Positions 38,401 to 50,733 are shown, counted from the stretch's first letter. The stretch is 64,000 nt of DNA from Mnemiopsis leidyi (GCA_000226015.1 JH153396.1:20829-84828); one strand, 5' to 3'. Translations and numbers: made by a program. The notes: generated by a model not told the origin, from the letters alone.

Positions 38401-41400
38401 CTTAACTTAAAGTTTTCGAATTTAACTGAAAGTAAGTAATGGGAATTTGCATTAACATCAAGCAATCAAACATAGTTTCATAAACATCTCGGTTATATCC
38501 GTATACTGAAGCACTTCTTGCTCAGTCACTTACTCGTGGGCAAATCTTGCAAGAGCCGTTATCAAGATAGGACCCAGCTCGACATGGTTTACAGGGTCTA
38601 AAACCTGTGTCTGAATAGAAACCAGATGGACAAGGTCTGTCAAGATCTGGAAAGTAATTGCGTGAGGATTTCGAATCTTCTTATAGATGGGTTATTTATA
38701 TTTCATATTAAATACAAATTACAACGAGAGGATCAATGATTTTATCACGATGCTTACCGACAGTGTATGCCTGCAGTTCGCAAATAGTTAGGATCTTTCC
38801 TCCGCTAGAACTTGGATGGTGGATGGAAATGTAACGTCCGGAGAGATCACATTTGATGTGCTTTGCGGAGGAGATAAAGTCAGCTGAGTCCAGTGGGTCT
38901 CCGCATACAGCATCGGATCTAAAATGTAACGTTTTATTGGTTGTGCCAATTAGTAATTTAACTTTTGAGTCGCTTTCAAATGGATGACTATTTCTAACTG
39001 TAACGATCCTTCATAGCTGGTGCATGGAAGGTCATTAAAATACAATTGAGAAATTGGGGAACTTTTAATCTACGATAAATCATTAGCTTATACTCACGAT
39101 GAGCCAGTATTACCAACGTGGATTCTAAACCCATCAATCCTGTCTAAAGTTAGAAAAGATTAGACAGGAATAAGTTTCTTAGAAAATATATATACATCTT
39201 ATTCGAAATTTGAAAATTCAAAATTTAGAATCAAGTGAAGGAATTGATTTCACACTTATGATCGATAAATATTAGAAAAGACAAAATTCTCATCCAAAAA
39301 TCGTAAAAAATATGAAATCTCACTAGCACAGCAGTCCATACGATTGTACACGATAACCTCCTTGACTGGGAATGTGTCTTGTAGGTCTACCTTCCACCAT
39401 GGGTTGGTCTGAGTCCTATGTTGAGAGTTTGTTATCGGTCATCATTAATTTGGTTCTTTGGATCAGAAATTATGTTTATACAGATTAACTTGAAGTTATT
39501 TCAAATATTCAGCTTAGCATTAAGCTCGGATCAAAGGTATCAAAGCACATGGCGATTGATCATTACTATCTTACGAAGTAGCAGTACAGCTGGCGTGATT
39601 ATAATTTCCATCAGTGTTCCCGTCAGTTCCATGGTTTGCGTAACCGTTGTTGTCATAAGTGGCCGACTGGGAGGCAGGCTTGTCTCGCGCTATGTTGTAC
39701 GCTGAACACAGATGCAGGTTGTCATAATCAATGTCTCATAAAACAGATTTAACAAGTGGATTGACTCAAAACTGTGGATTTGACGAAATGCAAGCTACTA
39801 CCTATGCAGCTTCCAACTGAATAAATCTTGTGAACGATCAGTAGAGGAATACTGACGCCTCTTGTTCTAGAGTAGGCAATGTTCATCTGTGTTTGTAATT
39901 GATGATCTGCAGTCTCATGTAGATTACATGATTGGTTTGGCAATCCGCGAAAGACATTTGAAAGACTAGTTTTGTGCCTATCAATTATCGAAGCCGCTGA
40001 TACTTCCTCCTAGAGTCCTAGCTAAAACTTGATCTTAACGCTAAAATATCCTCAGTCATTGCACAATGCACTTATATGTGAAAGCATTTCCTACTGAAGA
40101 AACTTTTCATATCAGTTCCGTGTTCTGCGATCCTCTCCCTAGTCCCTGATCACGCTAATTAGTGGGGGTTAGGATGCAGGCTTGTTATAGTTACACTTTC
40201 AGCTATACTGTACGCTGGTGGGTTCTTCAGTCAATCTGATAGCTTGCCATTGTTCATGGACCTACACAGGGACATTAAATGGCGCTAAAAGTGTTGGGGA
40301 TATTGTTATTGGCTATGAGTTTGGATTGGTTGTTTTTGAAAATGACTCAAATTATTGCTCTTTTTTTCTTTTACCCAAAAGAAAAGAGTTAATCTTTTGG
40401 GAAATCTTTTAATCGAATGTAGTAAATGTGTATGTCTGAACCATGGTGCAGAAGAATGGTGCAAATCCCCATCTTTTGCAATACTGACAAGATCAAACCT
40501 AGTGTGTTTTCCCGACTCAATCAGTATTTTACCTTTCAGGGATGGTATTTTAGCAGCAACTAATCGCTATCATGATAATTGTGACCATACGTCATATACT
40601 TGTATAGCTATTCGTATTGGAGTATTGGCATATAGTTGCAGTCATTGGATGAAAAACTTTGGTAATTTTAATCGATAGCAGGGTAGCTTGACGGTTCCAG
40701 CGTGATGTATTTACAGCTTTTCTCTGGCTACGCCTAAAGCTTGAAAAGATAGCTAACAGCGGTAGCAAGGCATTTATGGACTGTGCAGTAAAAGCAGTGG
40801 TTATTGTATAGCATCTTAAAGTTTTTATGGCACTATAACGCCCTTTCGATGTTTAATGGGTGCAGGTATTCTTCCCATATTTTCCGTTAGTTTATCCATC
40901 AGTCCCGTGGTCTGCAACTCCGTATAAAGAGCTATTTTCCATTGGATATGGATTTAATAGCATTGGTAGTTTATATTTGCACTAGGATAGACATTTAGCC
41001 GCGACGGCACAATAAGATTCGCAGTGATAGCTCATAGCATGGCAGCTTAGCAGCTTGATGGCTTGTAGTAGCTCTACTCCACAAAACCGCTCTTACGGTG
41101 TATGGGTACAACTTTGTGTCATATAATTTCCGTCTGTTCGCCCATCTGTCCCATGGTTTGCTGCCCCGTGTGAATTATATGTGGCTGACTGAGATGCCGG
41201 CTTGTCCCGGGCAATGTTGTACGCTAGTTACAGTGATGGAAGGGGTGATTTTCTCGACTATAACTTAAGAATACAAACTTGTTAAAAGTTGCACTTATGA
41301 ATTTTCCAAAAGCTAACTGAGAATCATTAGAATGATGTAAACAGTAGGACTCAGAGGCAACATTTAAGTGCGGTGAGTGCGATTTCGCACAATTTCCAGT

Positions 41401-44400
41401 TTTCCGCACAATCCGCACAATTCTATATTATCCGCATAATTCCGCATATTTTTTGGTTTCACCGCATATTTCCGCATATTTTCCCAAAAATCGCACTTGA
41501 TCGCATAAAAACCAAAATATTTGTTGTTGCATCATGGTTTAAAAATGGGACCTTTTCGTCTCTAAAATTGGGACATTTTGGTTTCCACGTGCTAAATGGA
41601 ATTTGGGACGTTTTCGTACCTTGCCAATTGGAATCTGGGCCGTTTTCGTACCTTGCTGATCGGAATGTGGGACGTTTTCGTCCTTGCTGATCCGAATCTG
41701 GGATGTTTTCGTCCTTGCGCTTGACAAGCCTTACTCGGAATGTAGGACATTTTGGTACTTGTTGCTCGGAATCTCGGACGTTTTCGTCCTGGACTTGGGA
41801 CGTTTTCGTCATTAGCTGAAGCTTGGCCAATATANNNNNNNNNNNNNNCTTGGCCAATATACTGACATCATATACCTATGTTGATCGTAATAGCCAATAC
41901 TTGTTGCTAAGTATCCAATCGTCATATCACGTTACACTTTGAGTTTTTATGCTTGAATGGACCCAAAAAATAAGCTTTAAATGCCGCACAATCACCGCAC
42001 TTTAATGGAAATTTCGCCGCAATTTCGCCGCATAATTTGACAATTTTCGCCGCACTCTGCCGCACAATTCGCCTTTTTGAGCAAGTGCGGCACCGCATAA
42101 TTTGCGATTTTTGACCGCACTTAAATGTTGCCTCTGGTAGGACTTTACTAACGTTCACACTCAGATCTGTCAGAGTTAGGTCTAGTTCCCTTCTCACACG
42201 CCTCACACTCTGTCTGTCCTACATCAGTATTGATGCTGTTCTGGCAGGTCTTACAGGTAGCTGCCCCGGTTATGTCACTGTAGGTTCCTATGGGACACAG
42301 GGTGCAGCTCACCTCTCCTGAAATAGTGTCCAAGTAGAAGTTTTTCATCCAAAATGCCAACTTTGTCATCTAAAAACGCCAACACACCTTTACTGATTTT
42401 TATTAAAGATTTAAAATAAGGCTTTGTAAACCATGAAGCTCAGTAAACTTGTAAAAACTAAACCAAAATCTGACGGTACCTTGGTCATCCGCGTAAGATC
42501 CTTTCTTACAAGGAGTACAGGAAGTTGATCTTCTCTGGTTGGAGAAACTACCGGCATTACATCGCCGACAGTTAGATCCTCCTGGACTTGCGGAGTAACT
42601 TCCGGGGACACAGTCCTCACATGAGATCTGAAGGGGTAGAATTAGATCAAGGTTGATCAACAGTTTGTGAACATGGAGCTGAAAACTATTGAGTCACCCA
42701 ACTGTGACACAATAATGTAGTAGTCTGATAGTTGATTAAGCACTGCTCAACACAGGATAGCACTCTTTCTTCATTCTGATCCTCCACTCCAGGACTCAAA
42801 CACTCACCATGCCCTCCTGACTAGCCACAGTTCCTGCAGGACAGTCACTACACGCCACACTCCCGTTTGTAGCTGCGAACTGTCCCACCGGACACTTCCC
42901 GCACACCACTGTGCCGGTCTTGCTGCTGTAACTTCCTTCTGGACAGGGCAGACAGGAGTCCTGACCGGCAATGGAGGAGTAGTGACCTGGGAGGGGAGGC
43001 TTAGAACTAGATTGTTTTAGCTTAGCCTTCTCATGGAAGTATAGGGGACATTTAACCAAAGAATCAATACTTGTGTAGAGTACTAGAGTACTAGAGTACA
43101 GTACAGTATGAAACAAGAGAAAGAAACCTGCTGGGCAGAGTGAGCAGGATGTTTGTCCCTCGTTCTCAGTGAAACTTCCCTGACTACACTCCTTACAAAC
43201 AGTCTGTCCGGTTAGATCCTGGTATGTCCCGGCAGCACACAGGTCACACTGAGCAGCTCCAGAAGAGCTAGCTGAACCAGCTGCACAAGGAAGACAGGAG
43301 GTCGAGCCCTCGGGACTGTACGTACCGGCTGGGCAGGCTTTGCAGGAAGTGGATCCCGTGGCATCAGAGTAGGTGCCTGGGGAGAAAGGTTAAAAACTAT
43401 CGGCGTTGAGAAATAATTCTGTCACATGCAAATGCAATCATAAATTTGACTGCTGAAGTCCGCCCTTTGAAAATGAAAGCTTTGATTTGAATCACCTGCA
43501 GCACACTTGGAACATGTGGGACTTCCGTGACTGTCAGAGAAGGTTCCAGAAGGACACTTTGTACAAGAGTCAGATCCCTTATCAGAATATTTCCCTGCTG
43601 GACACTGGGTACAGGAGCTAGATCCGATACTGTCCGCATAGCTTCCTGAAGGAAGGAAAAGTGTGGATTTCACTAAAAGGGGGTGGGCGGAAGATTGTTT
43701 TTATGGTCCACGTACAGTCTAACAGACGTTCTGCAAATTCATAACCTAACAGTTGTTTCTATAAATATTTTCAAAATTGAAACATCACAATTACCTGCCG
43801 GACACAGTGTACAGTCGTCAGAGCCGGTAACGTTAGCAAACTCCCCTGTAGGGCAAGCTTCACATCTAGTAAGTCCGGTAACTCCAGCATAGTGACCTAC
43901 CGGACACGGGGTACAAGAGTCTGCCTCCGCCTGGGTTAGCTACTGGGGTATTCCAGGGTTTAGATACTGGGGTATTCCAGGGTTTAGATACTGGGGTATT
44001 CCAGGGTTTAGATACTGGTGATAATTGGATACTGGTCAGTTTTTGGATCAAGAGGACGTATTAAACGAACATATTGACTTGAGTGTAAAGAATTTTGGAT
44101 CAAGAGGACGTACCGGTCTTAACAAATCAGCCATTTCGAGATCAAAATTTGTTCTAAAAAATTAGAACTTGGAGCGAGACTTTCTAAAGGTTCCCCATTT
44201 TCTTAGTACCCACCTTGTTGCCATATTGACCGGTAGGGCAGGGAGTACAAGTTGAACTACCAGGCTGGGAGAAGGAGCCTATATCACACGCTTTACAGGA
44301 CGTCGTAGCTGCAAGATGGAGACAAGAATTATTGATCCCATCATTCATGATCTTCTCATAAAAGCTAAGTTATTGCGGTAATACAGCCCAACTTCTTAAG

Positions 44401-47400
44401 GATGTCTTAAGGACGTACTATAGCATCCAATAGGATGCAATAAAGCCGATTCCTAACGCCTAAAGCTTACCATTTCCCGGAGCGAATCTGCCGGCAGGAC
44501 AGTCCGAACAAGATTCCTGTCCAGTCTGGTAGGCGAAAGTTCCAGGTTCGCAAGGCTGGCACATCGCACTTCCCTCCTCATCGGCAAAGTACCCAGCCTT
44601 ACAGTTGGTACAGTGGTGGGATCCGTCATCTTCTGCGTGCTTTCCTTGGGTGGTAGGTGGGATGATAGGAATTATACACTTGAATTTTGACCATTAAAAA
44701 TCAAGCAATAAGAATGCTAACAGTAACAGAAACATTCACTACTAAGAGTAAGATAGTTTGCTGAAAATAGACTATGTACTATTATTTTTAGGATCTTTCC
44801 AAAGAGACTCTCTGTTACCCCCAACCTCCCCGGTACGAACCTTTAGGACAAGGGGTGCAGGTGTCTCCGCTTGTATCTGGGTTGTGGTGCCCGCTCGGAC
44901 AATCGTGACAAACAATGTTACCGGTCGAGTTGGCATACGTTCCTGTAGACATGGTATAACAGTTAAACTAAAGTGAAAGTCTTCAATTAAAAGGTTATTC
45001 GGTACTGATGTGGAACGCTATGTATAGGTGGTGAGGCACATAAGAAAATTAGCTCAGACTTACGAATACGATTTCTTGACACGAATTTAGCATTATATGT
45101 GAAGATATAAATGAAGCTAAGTGAAACAAGGCTTTTAACCGACAAACTTTAAACCGGATAAGTCTGGATCAGAAAACTTTCCACCTGCACCGTCGCATCG
45201 AAAAGATAATCTGACTGAATATTATACCTGGTGGACAGTCTGTGCAGTAATGACTCCTCTCGTACATGTTGTAAGTTCCCTTCGGACACTCGTCACACAC
45301 AGTCGCTCCCATTGAAGAAGCATAGCTTCCTAAGGTGGGAGAAGGAGGTTTCTTATTTTGAAGTGGAAATAAAGATTATAAAATCGCGATAGATTGTTTC
45401 GTCTTATTCGATCAAGTATCGTCATCATTATGAAAATGAATACCTTTAGGACAAGAGTCGCAAGAATCAGCGCCAGTATCGTTGTTGAAGGTTCCTGGTT
45501 GACACTGTAGACAGTACATAAGGCCAGGTTGGGAGTTGTACTGACCGGCCGGACACTCCTCACAACTTTCTTGTCCGCTCCTACTGGCATAGCTGCCTAC
45601 ATCGCACTTGTGACACATGAATAACCCTGCAGGAGTTGATAGTATCATTCCTAAGTTCACTATAAAGTCTAGGGTTACGATCATGTTACTTATCAGTAGT
45701 TATTGGAATTGATGATGAGAGGTTTCTGACATTATTTTGAATTTCTAAAGGAAGATTTATTGTTCCTCAGGAACTTCCTGTTTAAAAGTTGTATTTGTAT
45801 TTGTATTTGTTACACCTGTACCCAGGCTTTTACAGTTACACTGAAGGGGCTCCTGGAAGATTCTAGATCTTTTAACGGAGACCCTCCTCACCGAAGAAGA
45901 TTGCTTAGGCAAATGCCCTTAGCGCAAGTTACACCGGCTATGTATCTTACCTGTTTCATTGGAGAATGTTCCGGGCATACAGTCGAAGCAAACAACAGAG
46001 CCTGCGGAGGCAGAATACTTTCCCTCTGGACAAAGTGTGCATTCTCTTGCTCCTGTCTTATCGTTATAGGAACCTGAATTTCAATGATTCCATAACACTG
46101 ATTCGAACTTCTTTCACAATTTATTGGCAATGAAAAAGAGCCCTTTTGCTTGACAAATTACTTAAGTACTTATTTTGCTTTATCCCTTATATGTCTGACT
46201 AATTTTACCTCTCATAATAGACCTACCTGGATGGCACATAGTACAAGCGGTAGCGTCTGAAGAGTTGCTGAAGTGTCCCACTCCGCACATCTTACACGAG
46301 GTAGATCCCATCAAGTCGCTGTAGTAACCTTCTTGGCAGGGGGTGCAGGAGGATGCACCTGGATTGTTTTGGAAACTTTCAAACGTTTGACTTTAATAAT
46401 TGATTTGAAAATGTGCTATTAGACAATAGGCATATGGTCCAGGGTGATAAATGCAGTTTAAACAGACCAATGGTACGAACCTATGTTTAAAAAGACCATT
46501 GGGACGAACCTATATATGTTTAAACAGACCGATGGGATGAATCATGAACCTACGTTTAAACAGACCGATGGTACGAACCTATGGTGTCGGAGAAGAAGCC
46601 TGGTGGACACTGCTCACAGTTCCCAGCAGGGTTGATGTAACTCCCCTTGCCACAGTCTATACATTTGTCACTTCCAGGAGCGGCAATCTGTAGTTGTATA
46701 ATTTATAGTTGAATTGTCGTTTATTAATTACAAGATTTTGATGTCAATTTCTTGGTCCATCAACATTACATTTAAACAAAAACAGACTATAATCGAAATG
46801 TTTGATGTATGGTTGAGACTAGAGTAACGAGATCAGATCATGAAGCTTGGTTACCTGATCTGCAGGACAAGGAGTGCAAGAGTCGACACCCCCGGCACTG
46901 AAGGTGTTCTCAGGACACTGTAAACACGTGTTGTTGCTATGGTAATGTCCTGCAGGACATGCTGTACAGCTTGCTGCTCCCTCGTCAGACACGTGACCTG
47001 AATTTGGACATACATTAAATCTATGGAAACAAGAACTGATATTTGCTTTGTATAGGGATAATGTAAGACTTTATCCTTTATGAAGTGTGAATGTAGCTTA
47101 TTGTGGCGTATATCAAAGTTGAAGAACGATTCAAAGAAACAGAGATTGTAACACTCCATTAACTCACCTGCAGAGCAAGCAGTGCAAGAAGAAGCCCCTA
47201 CACTGTCCGAGTATGTTCCCTGCGGACATGGAGTACAAGTCTCAGCACCAGCACTTTTAGAGTAGGTTCCAACTGGGCATTGTTTACAGACTGCACCTCC
47301 TTCTTCGTCAGCGTAGTGACCTGCTGCACAATCCTGAAAAGTGAAGTGTTTCAGCTCCAGCAGTTCAGATTTTCTAACATGTGCCTCAGAATATTCATTG

Positions 47401-50006
47401 ATAAAGTTAAGAATCTTCAATATGTCCTAACCTTGCAGTCAGTGTTTTCAGCTTGGTCGCTGTAAGATCCTTTCTTACACAGCTGACACTCTGTAGCACT
47501 ATCGACTTCAGAGTATGTTCCTGAGAACAGAAGTGTTATCAGTTCAAGCTCGCGTTGACGGCATCAAAAACCACGTTATCTAGAATTTAACTAGATACAC
47601 CATCAAAAAGTAGCAGTTGGTGGTACTCTTCATCATCATGATCATATGACAAACCTGGTCCACATTTATCACATATGTCACTGCCTTCTGCAGTGGAAGC
47701 GGTTCCAGCAGTACATTTTCCACAGGACGTACTACCAGCGGTCCCACTGTACTCCCCTGCGGGACACCGTAGACAAGCAGAAGAACCAGCTGAGGGACTG
47801 TAACTTCCAGCCATACATTTTACACACGTGGTACCGCCTGAGTGTTGTACAACTTGTTAAAACAACAAACTAGAATATTCAACAGTCTAACTCTTTACCA
47901 ATTGTATGAAACAGTATGCCCGATGTGTTTTGATTGCCAAATAGTCTTCATCTACATTTATACGGATAAAGATGATTCCTATACGGATAAAGATGATTCC
48001 TAGTTGACCATGATGATTCCTAGTTTTCTCAACAGCAAAGCACCTGTTCCTTCCTGGTATTCTCCTGCCGGACAGGGCTGGCACGGTTCCAAACCACTAG
48101 CTGAGGCGGTTCCAGGGGTACACCCGTCTTTGCAGTCAGATAAAGAAGTCGACCCACTGTCTACAGTCGTTTGTGTGTCTGGGCATGCTTGGCAGGAAGT
48201 AGCACCCGTTTCAGATTGGTAGAATCCTGAACAGTAGGGATCATTTTCATTTTCAATAATGAGCTATATTGTAGAATAACCTCTTAAAGTTTTTTTATAG
48301 ATGTTTTTTAAGATGGTTAAGAACGCCAGAAAAAGTCCTTCAAATTTGTTCAGTTTTTTCTGTGCTGTATAGCCGTAGGTGGATTCTGCCAGGCTCTTCA
48401 ATATTCTTAAGACTCTTCGATTACGTCAAGTTCGATAGTTGGACTAAACTCTGAGAGTTTCCAAGCAATTCTAGTGCTAGTTTTTGAGATGGCTAAGAAC
48501 GCCAGGAAAAGTCCTTCAAATTTTTGTGTGCCGTAGGTGGACTCTGCCAGGTTTGTTCATGTCGATGATCTTAAGACTCTTCGATAACGTCAAGTACGAT
48601 CGATAGTAAGGATTAAGTATAATTGAGGCTCGGCAACTCTGAAAGCTTGACATCTATGGATTTAAAACAAAATGAAAATTAGTTGCCCCCCCCCCCTTAA
48701 ATTATCACTGACGCCTACCTCTTGCGCAAGGCATGCATTCAAGCTGTCCTTTTTGGTCCTGGAATGTGCCAGGTCCGCAGTCTCTGCAAGGGAAGTTGCC
48801 GTTCTGTGAGAACATACCCTCGTTGCAAGGTCCTGGGGTAGGGTTTGGGTTTTCAGCCACTTATCGTGGATTTTGTCAACAGTTACAAAAACATCCGCAG
48901 ATCCTAAAACTCAAATCTATTCAATTTGTTTGAAAAAATCTTAAGCCATCCAAAGTAAATGTAATAGTGAAATCTATATTAACCACTACAAGGTCCTTTC
49001 CAGCCGACATAGCTCTGGCAATGGCTGAAGAAATCAGCATCAGTCCACCCATTAAAATCGACCCCATCATCGAAAGCGATGACAGAAAGGCCACACAGCT
49101 CCTTGACGAGATCACAACTGCTGGAGTACTCGACAAGACTGGTGTCGCAGACAGGGGACGAGGCCATGCCGGTACAGTCTGGACAGTTACCCCCTCCACC
49201 GTCCGTCGGACATTTCCCTTTCTGGGAGACGTAGCCTCCAACTATAGCTTCCACTGTTAAGTCGCTGCAACGTTTTTACGGAGTTAAATTGAATCTTTGA
49301 TCAAGTTTCCTGACTTGAACCTTTCTTCGGGTTTACATTCTAAAAGATTATTACTTGATAATTTTCATGGCGTATAGTGCTCATTGCAACGGGAAACAAA
49401 CTTGAAAAGTTGAAAAAAAGCAGAACTTACTTGATATTGACATCATCTCCAATAGTAATGATATCCTGTTGACAGAGTGCTACAAAGAGCTCACAGTGAC
49501 TGCTGTAAGTCACACCGTCGATACCGCAGATAACTTCGGGAGTTCCTGTCCAGCTAGCGCAGGACGGACAGCCTATACAGAGACTGGAATTACGGAAAAC
49601 TCGAGGCTTGTGTGAAATCTTACATTAATTTACTGCATGTAAAAAATTCTAGATTAGTTTATAAAACCCAGGAAATATATCGCTAAGTCGATTTTCAAGG
49701 TTAACGATGCTAATTAAGTTTTATTGCCAGGTTTTAGATGTATGTCACTAATCACTATGTCAATGTACGTAAAAGTGTTTTTGTACTGATATTAGGCAGT
49801 TGGAGAATTCCATTACCTTTAACAAGTATGAAGTTCAGAGACAGTGCCACTGCCAGCCTTACCTGAAATTTCGAGTGAGAAATTAAATCTGTTTTTAGCA
49901 TTTAAATATTTGGAGAATCTAGGATTGTCAAAACTTGAAATTTAATGGAAATGTCCACAATAACGGTATTATATGAAAACTATCTTACCAAAAGAGGCCA
50001 GGACAT
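32427..50006 (-). CDS. Giant secreted mosaic protein: Kazal2, GCC2_GCC3 array, discoidin, kringles, PAN2, ricin-type
   Basis: About 2,066 residues in 45 exons whose phases all connect. In order: signal peptide ([17 protein letters not shown], exons 50006-49989 and 49862-49817); two Kazal-like modules (49572-49431, 49264-48987; [12 protein letters not shown]); about 19-20 cysteine-rich GCC2_GCC3/ephrin-receptor-like modules in 20 exons from 48832 to 42153; F5/8-type C (discoidin) domain (39701-39575 or 41223-41097, then 39415-39324, 39143-39098, 38918-38758); two further Cys-rich exons (38646-38534, 38384-38228); linker 38041-37889; kringle first half 37743-37618; [16 protein letters not shown] module 37388-37212; PAN 36995-36759 and 36649-36398; kringle second half 35857-35744; kringle 35558-35444/34930-34851; ricin-type beta-trefoil 34647-34405/34224-34087; twin exons 33871-33776 and 33722-33627; a CGGVT module 33195-33085/32878-32762; terminal exon 32467-32427. 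It is extracellular; adhesion, matrix or sugar binding is inferred from the domains only. Confidence 0.85.
35163..35400 (+). mobile_element. tRNA-derived SINE, second family, in an intron of the mosaic gene
   Basis: The tRNA-like head has an A-box-like TTGTTTAGTGG near 35173 and a B box GGTTCCAATCC near 35216. Its head differs from that of the SINE at 7715, but the segment 35244-35305 closely matches 7818-7883 (shared AGCCGAATG, CGGGAAACCG, GATTGAG). It lies antisense in the intron between 34930 and 35444. The 3' end is uncertain. Confidence 0.75.
40150..40222 (-). pseudogene. Decayed copy of the discoidin N-terminal exon (fragment)
   Basis: Reverse-complement similarity to the exon start at 39701/41223 (a CGTACA start and the ACAAGCCTGCAT-like stretch) is visible, but the frame is broken. 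It lies between the two intact exon copies in the mosaic gene. Confidence 0.5.
40862..40960 (-). pseudogene. Decayed copy of the discoidin N-terminal exon
   Basis: About 60 bp align with the exon at 41097-41223 around the ANHGTDG block (here ADHGTDG), followed directly by an in-frame stop. It is a third, dead relative of the duplicated exon, midway between the two intact copies. Confidence 0.7.
41097..41223 (-). CDS. Duplicate (alternative) first exon of the discoidin domain
   Basis: A 127-bp exon coding [20 protein letters not shown] and [13 protein letters not shown], between an acceptor at 41223 and a gtaaga donor. The exon at 39575-39701 has the same length, entry phase (1), exit phase (2) and closely similar residues ([20 protein letters not shown]). 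Because 127 is not a multiple of three, using both would shift the frame, so only one can be used per transcript. Confidence 0.8.
41352..42136 (-). mobile_element. hAT-like non-autonomous transposon (MITE), copy 2
   Basis: Same terminal inverted repeats as the copy at 22558, in the opposite internal orientation, flanked by a perfect 8-bp duplication GTAGGACT (41344-41351 and 42137-42144). It is longer because of extra copies of the ACGTTTTCGTCC-type internal repeat and a duplicated stretch around a 14-base gap (CTTGGCCAATAT on both sides). It lies in an intron of the mosaic gene, with its target duplication ending only 8 bp from the exon edge at 42153. Confidence 0.93.
41835..41848. other. 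Assembly gap (14 N)
   Basis: Run of 14 Ns inside MITE copy 2, flanked on both sides by the same CTTGGCCAATAT sequence, so the true length here is uncertain. Confidence 1.
43938..44022. repeat. 24-bp minisatellite in an intron of the mosaic gene
   Basis: About 3.5 copies of a 24-bp unit containing TACTGGGGTATTCCAGGG, directly upstream of the splice acceptor of the exon 43930-43795. On the transcribed strand each unit carries CCCCAG followed by T, so the array offers several acceptor-like AGs. Confidence 0.9.
45885..45935 (-). mobile_element. SINE fragment
   Basis: The reverse complement matches 7800-7835 of the SINE at 7715 (shared TGCGCTAAGGGCATTTGCCT and CTTCTTCGGT). It lies about 15 bp from the donor of the mosaic-gene exon 46073-45951. 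Confidence 0.75.
46456..46584. repeat. Minisatellite carrying repeated splice-donor-like sites
   Basis: Four diverged units of 28-36 bp, each starting GTTTAAA and containing AGACCxATGGxACGAACCTA. The last unit contains the actual splice donor of the mosaic-gene exon 46687-46579 (ATAG then gttcgt on the minus strand), so earlier units supply near-copies of that donor. Confidence 0.88.
48311..48609. repeat. Direct duplication of about 125 bp in an intron
   Basis: Segments 48311-48440 and 48487-48609 share AAGAACGCCAG, AAAGTCCTTCAAATTT, GTAGGTGGA, TCTGCCAGG and TTAAGACTCTTCGAT. The second copy has small deletions. It is non-coding and lies between mosaic-gene exons 48719 and 48226. Confidence 0.85.
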
Positions 50007-50733
50007 TTTCTCGGAAGTATTTTGTGTCTAAACTGTATAGGGATGAGGAACAAACGCAGTTCGTGAATAAAAATGTAACTTTCTAGGATTGAGCACAACG
50101 AAAGTCTTAAAGAGCAGGTTTAAAGTGACAGGAAAGTTTACTAGACCCAGATGTCTAATCAACACTTGTAACTGCATTGTTGTTGTCCATCACTCTCCTT
50201 TGTGCCTGTTTGTTCCAGTCAGTTAGGGTGTCAGCTGTTTGGAGGACGTGTCAACCTGCACCACAGCAGATTCTCTGTGTTCATCTTCGCTAACCCAATT
50301 TTGTTGAGCCTTTCTAGCCTCGTTACAATACCATGTGGGGAGGAGAGGTTGACAAACCGCTTTGTACTTTTGTATGAGTGTGGTAGTGTGGGTGGAACTC
50401 AGTGAAAGCACTTTGATCATGTATCTAGACTTTTTTGTTAAGTAAATTTATTCTGCAAAAGGATTGGAACTTTGACGCACATGGTGCATATGGGAACAGC
50501 TAAAGAATTGATATATTCATGGATTTAACTATCAAAATTGCGTATATTTACAATGAATTACTGGATTATAACATATATCTGCTCCATCGCAATGAAAATC
50601 AAATCTCACAGTACTTTGAAAAAACAAACAAAAACGTTTAAAAAAGCACGAAGTATCCTCGCTCAAAAGATAAAACCTAAGCTGTAGAAATTAAACCAAG
50701 CTCCCGTGAATCTATAGTCAATTCTACTTTCAT
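50007..50733. other. Intergenic between SLC6 stop and mosaic-gene start
   Basis: 727 bp, with both flanking genes on the minus strand. It contains a minus-strand AATAAA at 50447-50452, suitable for the SLC6 gene, and should contain the mosaic-gene promoter. No exon recognised. Confidence 0.6.

Noticed and set aside
42403-42660. Second frame (minus) through the GCC2_GCC3 exons as overlapping genes
   Set aside because: Out-of-frame shadows of cysteine-rich exons; the in-frame reading has the family cysteine pattern and matched phases.
43866-44051. A short minus-strand frame with repeated PVSKPWNT units
   Set aside because: It is the translation of the 24-bp intronic minisatellite next to an exon.
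50202-50420. Small open frames on both strands upstream of the mosaic gene
   Set aside because: No homology, no splice context, and overlapping frames on opposite strands; treated as chance.
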